From Pyrrhosoma nymphula (lineage: Eukaryota; Arthropoda; Insecta; Odonata; Coenagrionidae), in assembly GCA_963573305.1 (NCBI GenBank), contig OY754329.1:15839200-15903199 (forward strand): 64,000 nt of DNA, written 5' to 3'. The position numbers and the translations under genes were made by a program. Positions 38,401 through 53,400 of the stretch are shown piece after piece. The notes under the pieces were generated by a model that had not been told where the DNA came from, ran no database searches, and saw nothing but the letters and a program-made list of their open reading frames with translations. How positions within the stretch are numbered: position 1 is the first letter of the stretch; the number at the start of each line of letters is the position of its first letter.

Positions 38401-41400
38401 GAAGCGCTTCATATTTATCAGGGTGGCCACAAAGTTTTGATTTTGAAATTCCCTGACATTTCCCTGACATTTTCATTAGATTCCTGGACAAAATATCTCC
38501 CTGAAACAAAGTGTGCAGCGATTTTTTAAGATTTTTTTGTTTTAATGATGGCACAATACATAATAAAATGCATTGCTATATTTGAGATGCTGGTGCTAAC
38601 AGTGCATTTCGAAAGTAAACATTAAGTCAGTTTTACAAAGTGTCATTATTTTTAAAATAAATCTTGAAAGTACAAAACTTAATATGTAGAAACATATTAG
38701 TACGGAGCAAAAGACATTTAATGGTCAATATTAAAACTCTAACCTGGAATAGTAATATTACGTAGCTATGACAGAAGAAAGTTCAATGTATAAGGAATAC
38801 TATGAACAAAACAAGCCTGGTAGCCAGTCAGGCAGTGCAAGGGGCATGGCACTTCCCTTTTTTGTGTACACAATATGACCTGAACGGTCAGAGGACAAGA
38901 GTTGGAAATAATGCCATAAGCATTGAAGAAATAGAAATGCATGGTTGATGCAGCATAGCTTTCAATGACTATTTTTCCTTCACTAATGACGAATTGGCTC
39001 ATTTTCTTTGAATGTGCTGAGAAATTCACCAAAGGACGACCAGTGCACGACCCGAACTTTGTACACCAGACAACCGCAGTAGCTCACCCTGCCAGGTGGA
39101 GACTGCACGCGAGCAGGCAGCACAAGGTGGCTTTGGCTGGCCATCTCTGACAATAAGTCTATCGCAGTGAAATTATGAAAATTTTCCTGTGATTCGTTAG
39201 AAAGGGTAAAAACTTCAACACCGTAATTTGACTTGACAAATACAAATATTTCGGGATCACCTTCGACAAGAAGCTAATGTTCCAGCAGCACGTCAATAGA
39301 ACTGTCAGTAAAATAAAAAGGATCTTCCAAAATTTAAGAAGACACTGTAGAGCAACTTCTGGAATCAAATCAAGACACCTACAGCAATTCCAATACTCGC
39401 CAACTACTGCAAAATATGGGGGGAGAAATTAACTCATAGTCGGGTTAAAGAAAACTTCACGAGGCGCAAAGACATTGTCTCATCACAATTACCAAAAGCT
39501 AACACACAGTCAGTAACATGGCCCTAATGGTATTTACGGGAACACGCCCAATTCACTACGAAATTCTATTAAGAAAAAGCAAATCCTACCTCCTTAGTGC
39601 ATTCAACATTAACCTGGACCCACAAATTAAATGGAGTCAGACCAAAAAATGCCTCCAAGTGGAAATTACAACGAATAGGCAGAAAGATTGGGACCTCGAA
39701 GAACAGGGGAGTAACACAAAAATGTTCTTCCCAAACATCAAAGACAGGAACAAGATTGAAATAAAATTCAAATCCAAAATCACACCAATCCTATCCGGAT
39801 ATGGAAACACTAAAGCCTACCTTAAGAAAAATAGGAAAAATAGAGTCAAACATGTGACTGCAAAAACGACGAGGATACCATCAGACATCGACTGTTAGAA
39901 TGCCCCATCTATGAAAAAGAAAGATTGGATCTCAAAGCAACTATCCAATGGATGGAGAACATGGCAGACTTGTCCAAGGAGATTTTCCGGGACACTACAT
40001 CAAATGAAGAAGAAACGATACCCCTGTTAAGCAAGAAACTTCAAGATGGAAGCAATTGTATAAACATTAAAAGAAGAGACAGAATTTACGCAAAAAGTTG
40101 ATTCTATTATGTCCTTTTAAATCCTTTTAGTATGTAAAAAATTAAACCACTCAAAACTTTAAATGTAATTCAAATAATAAAAATGGAATAAGTGAGGATT
40201 AAAACTGAAGGAACTTCACAAACCTATAGGAAAATTTGGAAAAAAAACCTTCCTGATAAGGGTCTCAGAGAAGCAAAGCATATCTCGCCAACATCGAGTT
40301 TGAACTGCCCCTCTCAGAGGCAGTTCCCCTCCCCCGCGGCAGTGGAGACTTTTGAAGTGTTCCGGGGTTTCCCAAACGGTACCCATCCCCACACATTTCA
40401 GGCCTGCCTTTCTGCCAAGATATTTGAAAAGGTAGCCGGGAATGGCCGGGCAGAGCCAAAGGGGGGAAGAAAGAACTGACAATGAGTGGCTCAGCATATA
40501 TCAGATGGCATCAGAGATGAAAGAAGTACATGGGACATGAGACCAGCCACTTGAAGAGGCGCAACTGCTACCAGTTTCACTGACAAGACACAGAAATCCC
40601 TGACATTTCCCTGACTTTACTGACTTCCCTGAAATGTGGCCACCCTGTTTATTTATACATATATTCATAGAGACATGCTTAGCCCTCCTGCCTACTTCTC
40701 TATCATTTTAAGTTGAAATATTTTGCTGATAAATAGCAAGAAATTAAATACAATGTTCTTGTCAGAAGCATGTCAGATAGAATTCCTAAACAAGCAGTAA
40801 CATCAAAACTGGCTAACTATTAAACATTCTCAGAAGATGAGTTCTTATCGTTTCCGGGCAAGAAGTTTCAATGAGTCCAACAAAATAAGATACCAGGTAA
40901 ACAGTTTAGGATATTTCAAACAAAAGATACCTACCCATTAAAAATAATGAGGATACCATTCGAATTCTAATGCCGTCCTGAGAATAAGGAACTTCGGTAA
41001 CCTCTTCACCATTCAAGATCACCTCCCTATTTTGCTTGAGTTTAATCACATGGCCACCATATGATATTCTCAATGTCTTAGTACATGAAGGGAGGCCTGA
41101 AGCAATGGATACTGGAAAATTCATAGCCTGGGAACAAGAAAATTTTTCTTAACATTTGCACATAATATACAACAAACAATTTAACCAGCTGGAACATATT
41201 CATCAATATTGATTTCAATTTATTATTATTCAACGGGCCAAAAGCCATATTACAAAAAACAGTGCAAGGCAGCAACATGGAACACACAATGAAAACCCTA
41301 CAAAAGGTGATGGTAAAATTAAAAGCATCCCAACTCACATGGTACCATAAACGAGAAAACATTGAAACAACAATAAAACATCAATAAAATTACACAATTG

Positions 41401-44400
41401 AGCAAGAAAACAGACTTGCAACCACCAACAATCGAAGACCAATATGTACAAGTTAAAATTTAAATGAGCATAAAACTAAGAATTACTGAGTTAAATATTT
41501 CCAGTTCTGCTCGTTCTGCAAGGAGGAGGAAAAATGCCAATCCTTACACCGTCAAGCAGCTTCAGTTTGGAGATTTTTACTGACCTAACCTCACTGTCCA
41601 GTAGTATTATGTGTAACAAAACCAAGGACAGTGATGGAAATAAAGTAAACTGGTTGAGAGTTAAGTGCTTTAGATTTTAAAAGGATGCACCGGGTATTCT
41701 CAAATATCGATATGGTCATGCTGGAAGATACTCTTGAAATAAACACTTCTGGCCGAGGTCGCCCAAAAAAGATGCCCACCCTTCAGAAGGCTTACAAAAC
41801 TTCTTTCCCTTTTTCAGAACCAAAGTAAAGGAATCTGTATGTAAAGGAATCATAAGTCTCTGCAATAAAGGAGTTATTACAAAAGAATTTCAAGCATGGT
41901 ACCGCTCCTTACCCCATTCAGGTGCAGTGAAGGATCGAAATCTAGAACCAAGTGTGGACAGTGAAAGTGAAGCTAATTATAATGAGTAAAACATGAAACA
42001 TGATAACAGTGAGAAAGGTTTACTGATTTTAGTAACATGAAAGTTTTAAATTTTCTTATGTTGTCACACTTTTGTTCTCTGAATCATACTGTGTAGTTAT
42101 TAGAAATAGTTCAGAGAAATAATAAATTTCATGCACCTACACATTTATTGACAGCCAGTAATTGTTATATTTGCCTTTATAACAACCTATGAAGAGGTTC
42201 CTTCCTTTCCCGGCAGAAGTCACAAAGTAAAAAAATATTAGATTTCTTTTAAATTTGGTACTTCGAATTTGCAAAAATAGTGAAATTATGGAATTAGGTG
42301 GAAGTAATAGTAGTAACAATGCCAAAAAACATGTTAATATGAACTAATAATGCAAAACTGATTTTAGGAGTTGTTTGAAACATTAAAACTGCTATAACTC
42401 AGAAGTAAGATTTTTGACTTCGTGAATTCTGCCTGAACGATGACGATTTAAAAGTTTATGGAGATAAGTAACATTAGTCCAGCCTACGCTTGTACAAGGA
42501 CGGAAGATTTAATGCAGGTAAAATATTAGAATAGCTGTAGTCTACATCATATAACCTCAGCTTTTTAGAAACCATACGAACAAACTTGCGTTGAATGGAT
42601 TCTATGCCATTAATATGAGATATATAGTATGGTGATCATACGACAGAACAGTACTCACATATGGATCTGACTAGTGAGAAGTAGAAATATACTTCATGTA
42701 AAATAAAATATACAAATATATAAAATACACTCTTACATTCCTTTCGTTTACACCACCAAAAGAATATACCCTAAATGGTTCACTCCTGTGCTGAAGCAAT
42801 GCAGTTCCCAGAAGAAGTTGTGTCATAATTTCTATAAAATTACTGGAAACATAGCTGATTATTTTAAGTTTGCTCAGCTTCAAAAAAGAAAGACATAACA
42901 AACTCTTAACAGCTTACTCCACTTACTAGTCGGATTACATAAATATCACCCAAAAACATACTTGTAATTCTAAATAGGTATTTCTGGTCAAATGATACCA
43001 AATTGTGTAGTTTAAATTAATGCCAAATGAAATGCATTAACAAGATATCTCTCGTAATATCACTCCAGATATCTCTAACCTGTTAGCATATTATCTGAAA
43101 TCCACACAAACCACATTCCCAATGCCAGCTCTCAGTTTATTTTTTACAGATATATATTTTTATAGATTTATACAGATATTAACACGTTCAAAACATTCAC
43201 TAATTAAATTATGGGCCAGCTATAATCCCTAGACTCACACAAATGTCCTGGTCCTAATAATATAGCCCATCTATTATTCAAGAATTGTTGTGAATCGTAG
43301 TGTATCATAGCTTTACTTATTTTATTCAACAAATCCCTCGAAATTGCAGTTTTCCCAACCTGCCTTAAAAGAACTTTTTTTGTAGATTTTCGCAGCTCAT
43401 GTTTATAGTATTCAGGTTTCTGGTTCTGCGATCAAATTATTTAATATTATGCGACAGTTTCGCCGTGCTATGCGTTACATTGCGGGTACGACCGATCGCA
43501 TAGGTAGAATAATGAAAAAGTATAACATCATCACAAGATACAACACTACCTCCAGAGTACGAGATCATCTACGAGGGACTAAAGATCCATTACCACTCAC
43601 AATGTATGAGGGTGTGTACGAACTTCTCTGCAGTTGCGATAGATCATATGTGGGGCAAACCAAGAGAGCAATTGGATGCCGATTAAAGGAGCATGAACGT
43701 GCAATCCGGAAGAAAAACTGGTATCACTCTGCCGTGGCTGAGCACACTACATTAGAGGAAGGTCACGCCATTGACATCGAGACGGCAAGAGTACTACACA
43801 AAGAAAGCAGTTACTTTCCACGGCTCATAAGGGAGGCGATTGAAATAGAAAAAAGACCAATTAACATCAATAGAGAGGATAGTTATAAACTCCCTTATAC
43901 CTGGAAGAGACTTATTCGAAATTAAGTTTTTTACTTCTCAAAATCATCACTGCTGGAATTGTGTATTTACTTTTTGAAAAAAGACCATTGTTGTTCTTAA
44001 AAGCCCGATGAAGCTGGCAGCATAGCACGGCGAAACTGTCGCATAATATTAAATAATTTGATCGCAGAACCAGAAACCTGAATACCTGCCTTAAAAGAGT
44101 TTTTATTATTCCCTTATACAAGAATGGTGAAGGCATGATACATGTAACTATAGACCCATTGCTCACAAGTTCTCACATAAGTCTGTGAGAGTACTGTCTT
44201 AGACAATTTATCTCCTGCAATGAGCAGCATAATCATTAATGAATAACATGGGTATTTGAGTGGCAGATGACCAAAAAGTTTATCATCTTATTGATAATGG
44301 CAATGATGCCATGGAATTACATGCAAGTTTCAATAACCATGTTCACTGGTGCAATATGAATCCCATGAACCTTAATATAAAAAATGCAATGTTGTTTGTA

Positions 44401-47400
44401 ATCTATCATAAAAACAGAATCCAAATTATTTATTAGAACTATTTTTAACTGGTTTATAGAGAGAGTACAGTGTTTCTCAGGCTTGGGTGTTGTTTTTATG
44501 ACAAATTTAGCTGTAAGTTACACATTGAATTTACCACAACAAAGGCCTATGAAATGCTTGGTTTTTAAACTCTGTAAAATTATTGTATTTTCCTCTTGGA
44601 AGGTCTGCATTAGAACATGGCTCCATTCTATTACACAAAATAGGAGTCACGATTGGAAGAAATTAAAAGAAAATTTCTCAGAATGATGGCCATCAAATTA
44701 GAAAGGAAAAATGGTGTGATGATGGCCGAACTAAAGCTTTAAACCTACCACTAGGAGAAAACAACTTGGTTTAATATTTATATACAGCCTCTTACATACC
44801 AAAATGTCTTGATCTGCTGTCTATGATCAATTTCAACTGCCCTGCAGTTAACACTAAGACACGAAATATTATTTAGTCAACCACGAGCACAAAGAAATAG
44901 CTGTTGCATTCTCTATCTCTGTATTATAGTGGAAGATATAAAAATGATTTCCTTACCTAATGGTAGTGACTTTTTTAATAAATCAATAAAATGCTTAATC
45001 AGTGAGGTCAAAATTTAATTAAAATTTTTTATTGCAGTACAGATATGCTTCATTTAGCGCAAGGGATGTGTTCCCAGGGGGTCTTTGCTACCGCCTAGGA
45101 ACGCATCCCTTGCATTCCCCCCTCCCAACATTTTTTTCCTAACTTAGAAACAATCCTTCTAAAATAGCTTTATCTCTTTGGAGTGTTGTATGAAATGAAG
45201 GTGCTTAATGTGCCTTCTCTAGCACATCATTTTAGAGGTGGGGCTATGTATCTCCAGTTTCTACGCCAATGCATAAGGACAACATAAAAAAGTTCTAAAT
45301 TCAAAATAAACCAACATTTAATTATGGACTGTATCTGAAAGGTCTCTGAGAGACAAGTGCATAATAGTATTACACACTATAATAATATATTATGTTCCCA
45401 AGGTCAGTGGGATCAAGGGGAGTTACAAACGATGTCAAAGATTCGGGGGCCATCACTAGGGACACCAGGTTTGCGTAAACACTCCAAAAAAATAGAGAAA
45501 CTAAGGACGTGGAGAGGAGCAATATAAAATGGGAAAGAGGAGTCATAGTTTGACTGTCATCGTGAGCGTACGGATGCCACGTGAAAAGAAAAGTGACAGT
45601 GAGGAAAAATGGTTGCAGGAAGGATCGGAGACACTGAGGAGGAGCCCACGGATGTATAGCACAAAGGCAAATAGTCCTGGGTCCGAGAGGGAAGGAAATA
45701 TCCCAGGCAGACGAGAAATGAGGAACCGAACGGCCAACCACGAACACGAGAGATGTAACATGATCGTGATAAAACCGGGAAGACTGATAAGTGGATCCTT
45801 GACAGATTGAAGCTTTATCATCTGAATAATTAACACACTCAAATCATCACCAACATTCAATTCTCCATCTAACTCTTCTGTAGAGAGGGAGAAAGAAAAA
45901 CTTCTCAAAAGCCATAACATTAGTAACCTCCATGGATACTACGATGATGAGGTAAGTTATCTTACTTTGGATACGAATGAAGTGATGCCAAGTGATTGAT
46001 TACTCTCAGCGATCATAATAATGCTTGCCACCAATTATATGAGAGGGATAAAATAAAGAAAAAATAACAATTAATGCCTACTTTATGCACAAATTTCTTA
46101 CCTCAGAAATTGATCCAGCACAAGCCACATTCTCTGCTACTATGCTGTAGTTATCACCCTTGACAAGGTAATAAGAACATTTTCCCATGAAGTTGTAGTG
46201 CCGGCCATCAAATGTGACATAATGAGGATCACCTATAGAAGAGCACCTAGCACCACACTTGGCTTGTGTGCACGTCCACTTCCCATCTTCACATCTTAAA
46301 ATCATAACCACAGCCATTAAATATGTGTAGACAATTTAGTCAAGGTCAGCAAATAAATGAAGCAAAGTATTCATGAAAATGATGGTATGACAGAAGGTTA
46401 ACACATGGTATAGATCCACTATAAAAGGGGCCTCTTTTAAATTTTAAGCACTACCATCAACATAAGACCTGGGATACCATCAGGATGTCCCCAATCATAT
46501 TCTGTCAACATGTACATATGTTCGTCATCATGTCCTAGTGGTACAATGTAATTGGTAACTCATTTTAGCACTATCTGTAGCCTTAACACATTAAAAAAGA
46601 AAACAGATACATAGAACACATGGTTCAATATCACAGGGGAGTACTGAATCCATTAATATGTCCAAGCAGCCATTTTTCATGGATCAGTTGTGCTGTACGC
46701 AAAAATAACATTGGTATTGAAAGTGGAATTATAATAAAAAATTAACTTAGAAATATGCGAAATGGAATTAATTTCCTAAAAAGCACTGCCTTACTTAACT
46801 GAAATTAATGGACAAATTGGACAAAAAAGCCACGTTATGTTGATCATTTTCCACCAAAAAAACAGGCTTCACTTCCATAAGTCAAGATGCCATCACCTCA
46901 ATTCTTTCATCTACGGTAGCCTATAACCCAAGCCTGAAAATGACTTTGATCATGTACAGGTCATTTTCCATGAACTTATTGACAAAAAAAACATGTCCTA
47001 TATGCTGGAAAATATGGCATGAAAAAAATTATCTTCTAAATTATCTTCAACAAAATCACCTCAGATCATGAATTATTACCTCCACTTACTACTGACTGTT
47101 TTACTTGGGAGTGGTTATTTCTTGAGCAAAAATGTAGCAGATCCCTTTTCAAATGATTGCGTGAACAGTAGATGTAAATGATTAAGCTGTTACTCCACAA
47201 TTAAAATTCAAGAATATTTTAGTTCTCTTGACGAAAACTCCCTATTTGTTTCTTTTTGCAAAATTACCACTAATTTTATAAACTTTCTTCTTTCTTTTCT
47301 TAATTTCAGATTTAAGTGCTCAGAGAATAAGCTGTATCTTGCCTTGTTCTGTCACTCTCCTGTAATGCACTATGTATCTATATGACTATAAATCAGTCCC

Positions 47401-50400
47401 CTACTGCCTCCGTATTGCAAATTTCTGTGTTTAACGTAGTATTAGCATTTTGGCTTAAATTTTCAGCTTCAATATCAGCAGTCAGAAGCATCAAAAATAT
47501 ATTTAGAGCTCCTAATTTAAGTTAGTATTCATGATTAATTAAAATACTTAGTACTTTTACACAAATTTTTATTTGTACAATCCGTTTCGCCGATTTACAT
47601 CGTCGTGTACAGAAAATTTCTGTACCTTTGTAAAAATTTATAGAGAAGTACTAAGTATTTCAACTGATCATGAATACTGAATACTAAAATAATGAACTTC
47701 TACAAAGTGAAGCCTGCCACTGTCAATTTTAGTCCTAATTTATCTTTGACACCATGGTAGTAGTTTTTGAAGCCCATGAAACAGAATTACACGCTACACA
47801 GGATGTGAGCATGAAGGGTTCATGTATTTATAAATTTAACAGATATGAATCACTAGATTCCTACATAAAAACTAACTGAAGATGTACTGAAACATTTGAA
47901 AAATTTTCTGAATAGGTTTGTAAAAATATATCTGCTATTTAAATTATTTTTCGCAAAAAACAAACACTTTAATTGAAATAAAATTGACTATAAAGAGAGG
48001 GAAATACGGGATTGAGAGGCTATACTAATTTACAATATTATTAATTGCATAAAATATTGGTCTACCTGCAGGTGTTACAATCACTTGGAACTGTTTCTCC
48101 TCGAGAGAACATCTTGCCTCTCAGTTGACAGGGACATTCTGATTGCCGGATGCAATTCCCATTGTGGAGAAGGGTTCCCTCCGGACAGAAACATCCCTCG
48201 ACACAAAACACAGGCTTTGTTGATGAGGATATAGATGATTCCACTGCTGATCCACAAGTCTGCTGCATGGTCGGACCACATGATGAATAAACTTTGCCAT
48301 CAGCACATTTCATTGCTGAAAATAAATAAAGAGTATAGATTATAAGTTTTCTGGGGCCAGTTTGCCTATTACTGTTAAGTAATCATTGTGTTGCACTTTT
48401 TCATTAAACATTTCTTTGTAAATTATCAAAATGTAACAAAAACTGGTAGGAAAGGCATGGAAATGGTTGGCTTCTTGGGCTAAAACCAGAGTACTCCTCC
48501 ATGAGTTGAAAACAAAAGGTTGTCGAAGGCATTCATCAGATATCAAGAAGCTACAATTTACAAAAAAGGTAAATGAGTACCTTAGAATTAGAATTTTTCA
48601 GATCTTGATGAAGTCCTGTACTCTATTCAGAAATGTCATGCATGCAACATACCAAAAATTTCAACAGAATTGGATTTTTTACAATGCAATACATAAATAT
48701 TATAAACATAAGATGGTTTTGCAGCTGCAGCACGCACTGTCCCAGTAGTATTTCCACTGTTTCCATATTATACCTACTTGATATTCATCTTTTTTATATT
48801 TTATTCAAACAGTAACTAATATTCATTAAACTAAAAATCATAAATCTGCCAATTTAGTTTTTTGTAAAGGAGAGGAATCATCAGGAATAATCAAATCAAA
48901 AAAATAACTTGCTGAGATTTTTTACTCTCCAAATTGCCAGATTAAATGAACCACAACCAATTTTTCTGGGCCAAAGAGCAGACCACAAGAGATGGGTCAA
49001 AAATAACGGACTGGTTTGATTTTAATGGTCAGGGGAAATGAACCGTTCGCCAAAAGAACAGTTCTCTCAAACTCACTATTCCCATGGGAGTGAAAATTTT
49101 CCTAAGTACTCATACAATCTCATACATCGAGGGCAGAAGATAGAACAGGTCGAGCAGTTTACATATTTGGGTAGTATTTTGGAGGCGAATGGGTTTAGTG
49201 GTAAGGACATCAGATGCAGAATTGCGCTTGCTAAAGAAGCATTTTCGAAGAGAAGGGAATTGATGAGGGGGGGTCTGAGAAGAGACCTAAAGAAGAGGCT
49301 GGTGAAAACTTTAATACGGAGCGTGGCGCTACATGGGTCGGAAACTTGGTCATTGCGAAGGGAGGGTGTGCGTAGACTTGAGGCGTTTGAGATGTGGGTT
49401 TGGAGAAGGATGGAGAAGGTTAGCTGGATGGCGAGAAAGACGAACGAGGAGGTATTGGATATGATTGGAGAGGAGAGGACGCTTGTGGCAGAGGTTCGGA
49501 GAAGGCAGAAGAGATGGATGGAGGAGGTTTTGAGAGGAGAGGGCATGTTGAAGAGAGTGATAGAGGGGAGAACACTGGGGAAGCGTGGAAGAGGAAGGAA
49601 GAGGATAGGAATTCTGGACGAAATAAGAGGAGGTAGAAGATATGAAGAATTGAAGAGGGATCTAATAACGGGCCATCCTTAGGAGGGAAAGCGAGACAAT
49701 TTCTATGAGGTTGGGATACAGAATGGGGACTGTTCAAGAACCTACCAATCAGCTGGTAGAATACTTGAATGAAACTCATACAATATACTAATTACAGTAT
49801 AATTTGAAGTCAGTGCCCAAGATTGCAAGAACGACCATAAACAGCCTTATTAATGGCTTGCGCTCACAGAGTTACTTTGATCACCAGCAGATGGTGGTTG
49901 ACATTGCAGAACACCAGCATGTTCCCCTCCCCTAAATGATCGACTTAGAGGAACCGACTGTTGGCTTGACCACGGCCATTTAGGACTAGATGTAGAGCTG
50001 GGCTGTACTTCAACCCACTGATTTTAAATTCAATGTTTTTAAATATTGAAACTTCAATATCAGCATATCGGTGGTGAAATAATTATGCATGCAGATGATT
50101 CTAATCACAAAATTCACTAGTTCATAGTTAATTTTGTGGCATTCCATTATGTTTGTCGATGAATATCTTTAACTAAATAAATAAAAGTGGTATTAGTAAA
50201 AGATATTCATCGACAAACAGATTCTAATCACCTCATCTCTTGTACTGATTATGTGCAAGCAGTTGCCCAGCAAGAGGTAAATAATATGTTATCGTGGTGT
50301 AATGATAACATGGCTATGGTGAGCAGTAATAAGTCCACGTTTATGCTTTTCCACTCATACAAAAATAAATTGCATTAATCTCCCTTGTTCAAATTAGATG

Positions 50401-53400
50401 GTAAATCTATGGCTATGTCCTCTATTGCAAAATTTTTAGGTGTGCATATTGATGATACCCTAAATTGGGAAGCACATATAGATTTTTTATGCTCACGAAT
50501 TTCAAGGAGCTGTTATCTGCTGCGTAGAATAACTCCAATCACAAACTTAAGCGTTGCACTCTCTGTGTACTATGCATGTATTTTTAGTCAATTACAATAT
50601 GGGGTCATTCTCATCGAACATCAAGACTGTTTAAACTTCAGAAGTGGGCTGTAAGGATTTTGGTTGGTGTAAATAAATGCACCAGCTGTAGGCAATATTT
50701 TAAAGAACTGAAATTGTTAACACTTCCATGTACAGTAGAACCTTGTTATAAAGTTACTTGATGTAACGTAAAATTTGATATAATGTCAGCTGATGAAACG
50801 AAACCCCTATGTTTGCCAAAGTAAAAAGCAGGGAGGGTGGCCGCTCCCTTTGACATTCCTCGTAAATTAGGAAAAATCCCTTTCCCATACAATCAATCAA
50901 TCAATCACTCCCCTAACCATCGACAAGAAATTCAATGGTCCCTACTATTTGTCTAAAACTGTTCTTAGCGAATGTTCTTTTTACTGAACATGGTCAAAAT
51001 GAACTCCTCTTCAAAATGAATGGTTAAGCACAACTCTGAAGACCACTACTCTACCCAGGAGTCTCAATTTACAATGGAAAAGGTTTTTTTTTGGAGAATT
51101 TATATGAGCTATCCATCAGTACACCATTTCAGTCCATCCAAGATGGTCTTCACCACGCAAAGCTGTTTTTCAAAGTATCCACTGACCACAACGATTGATC
51201 CCACAAATTGCCACAATGTGTGACAAGGAGACCAGTGACAGATTTTCTCAAGTGCTGTGATAAACTGTAATGAATGAGTTGGGCAATGCAGTATACCAAA
51301 GTCTAAATTCCAAATTTTACAAAAGCATCTGGCTTCATCTTCTGGTACAGTTGCATGGGTCAGCTTTTCTTTGACAACATTTCTCCTCCGTTTCAGGAGA
51401 CATCTTCAGGTCACTTCAACCCGAAGATGCCTCCTGTGGAGGGGGAGAAATGTTGTCAACACAATGCTGACCTACCCAGCTGCCTCAGTATATGGAACCA
51501 GACAAAATAAGACACTGTGAAAGCCTTCACTCCATTTCATGTAAACATATCAACTAAAATCAGTAAAAGTAATTATCCCTTGGCTAAGTCTGATGTTTGT
51601 TGAAAAAAACTAGAGATTAGGCATAAATATATTCATGATTAATTATGAGATCTCATAAATGTGGAAAGTTATTAGTGTTTCTTCTTCCAGTTATATGGGG
51701 AGTAAAAATTTCCACTACGCAGATGGTGGACTGCCATTTGATTAGCTTTTACCCTATGACATATGCGATACACATTTTCTCACCAGTAACAATTGCTATT
51801 GATCTCACCCCTGTAGGTCAAGTGGTCATGGGAAAATAGTAAGCTTATAGGCTTCCACCATGGTAAGCTTATAGGCAATAGGTAGAGAACTCATAAGGTA
51901 AAACATTTCTTTTCATAGCTACATAAAATAGGTGTGTGTCATGTGTAGAGTACAAAAAATGCAATATATGCACTTACGGCAAGTTACTGCATCCCTCCAA
52001 TTAGGTATGTCTTTCACTCCAAGGCGGCTGCATTCTTGTACAAAAGCAGATATAGTTGAGCAACCACATTCAGCTGGGTTCAATTTCTGACAAGCACAGT
52101 AATCCCATCTACATGCACCATAATAAGGAGTCGCATCTATTACCTGTTTGGGTAAGCAAAAAGCTCAGCTTAATCACAAGAATGAATGTAGAGAATTCAA
52201 CAAAATGACACACAAGTTTTCAAAAGATACATAGAAACTGAATTAATAATTAAAAATTATGTGATCAAAAATTATCAGTCTTCATCCTGAATCAAAGGGC
52301 CCCCTAGATTTCTGTTTCAAAATCAAGCAGTATTCCCGGTTTCCAAGGAGGTAAATCATTTTTTCATAAGGATTTTTGTGGATTCTGCAGTCAGTTGTTG
52401 GCATATCTAAACTATTTCCCAATTTTCTAGATGGTCTCCCTAAAATATCCTGGGCACTGTATTCTATTCCAATTCAACTGAATGTAGAATGGAGGTATGT
52501 AAATGGTAAGGTAAAAAGGTAAAACAGAATAAATATCTACTTCAGAAAATAAAAACAGTAGGTGAACTCTTCTCAAGCTCTCCACTTAGTCAAACTCTTC
52601 ATCAATGTTGATGTTTTGACAGATGATTTAGCCCTGATAATACTGGATAAGTTGACCATTGAAATGTTGACAGCAATGAAGATTTTAATCTGGTGGGGAG
52701 CCTGAAAAGAGTTTGCAATTACTAGGACCGGGAAAGTATCATACCATGATATTATCAAGGCCCTCCCTGAATGAGGCTACAAATTTCAACAAATTTTCTA
52801 TGTTAAAATTTACTTGTTTTGATGAAGTGTTGCATTAGATTGTAGCTACTGAAAGTTGTTTTTAAAAATATTTCGACCAATTGATCTTAAGAAAATTAAC
52901 TTGGCACACACTTCAGCAGTAAATATTTAGAATTAAAAAAACGTGGATTTCTTCAGGGAAAGAGGGTGCCTTAAAAGCAGGAGAATATGGTACATAAAAA
53001 TGTCTACACTGCTGGGAAAAAAACAAACCAGTAACCTAGATAGGGAAAGAGAAGAGGGAATGATAATTATAAACCAACAACAAGACCCATGAAACCAATT
53101 GTCTAATGGGAGCATACCTTGAAGAATCCACTAATCGTAAAAGTATTCTATCACAATCCATACCTTCCTGCATTCTGCAAACTTTGGGTCAATCAACAGC
53201 TTTTCACAAAACTTTTCAGCCATTGACACTAGTTTCACATTTCTAACAGATTCCCTGGAACATGCATCCAAATCTGATGGGACACCAGTGCATTGAGCTT
53301 TAAAAAATAAAAAATGGGAGAGATGATATCACAAAAAAAAGAATGATCATTTGACAATAATTCTACTCAACTAAGAAAATGCATAACCCACTAAAATTAC

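Noticed and set aside
49076..49546. Minus-strand 156-codon ORF
   Set aside because: It is the antisense shadow of the LINE RT fragment on +.
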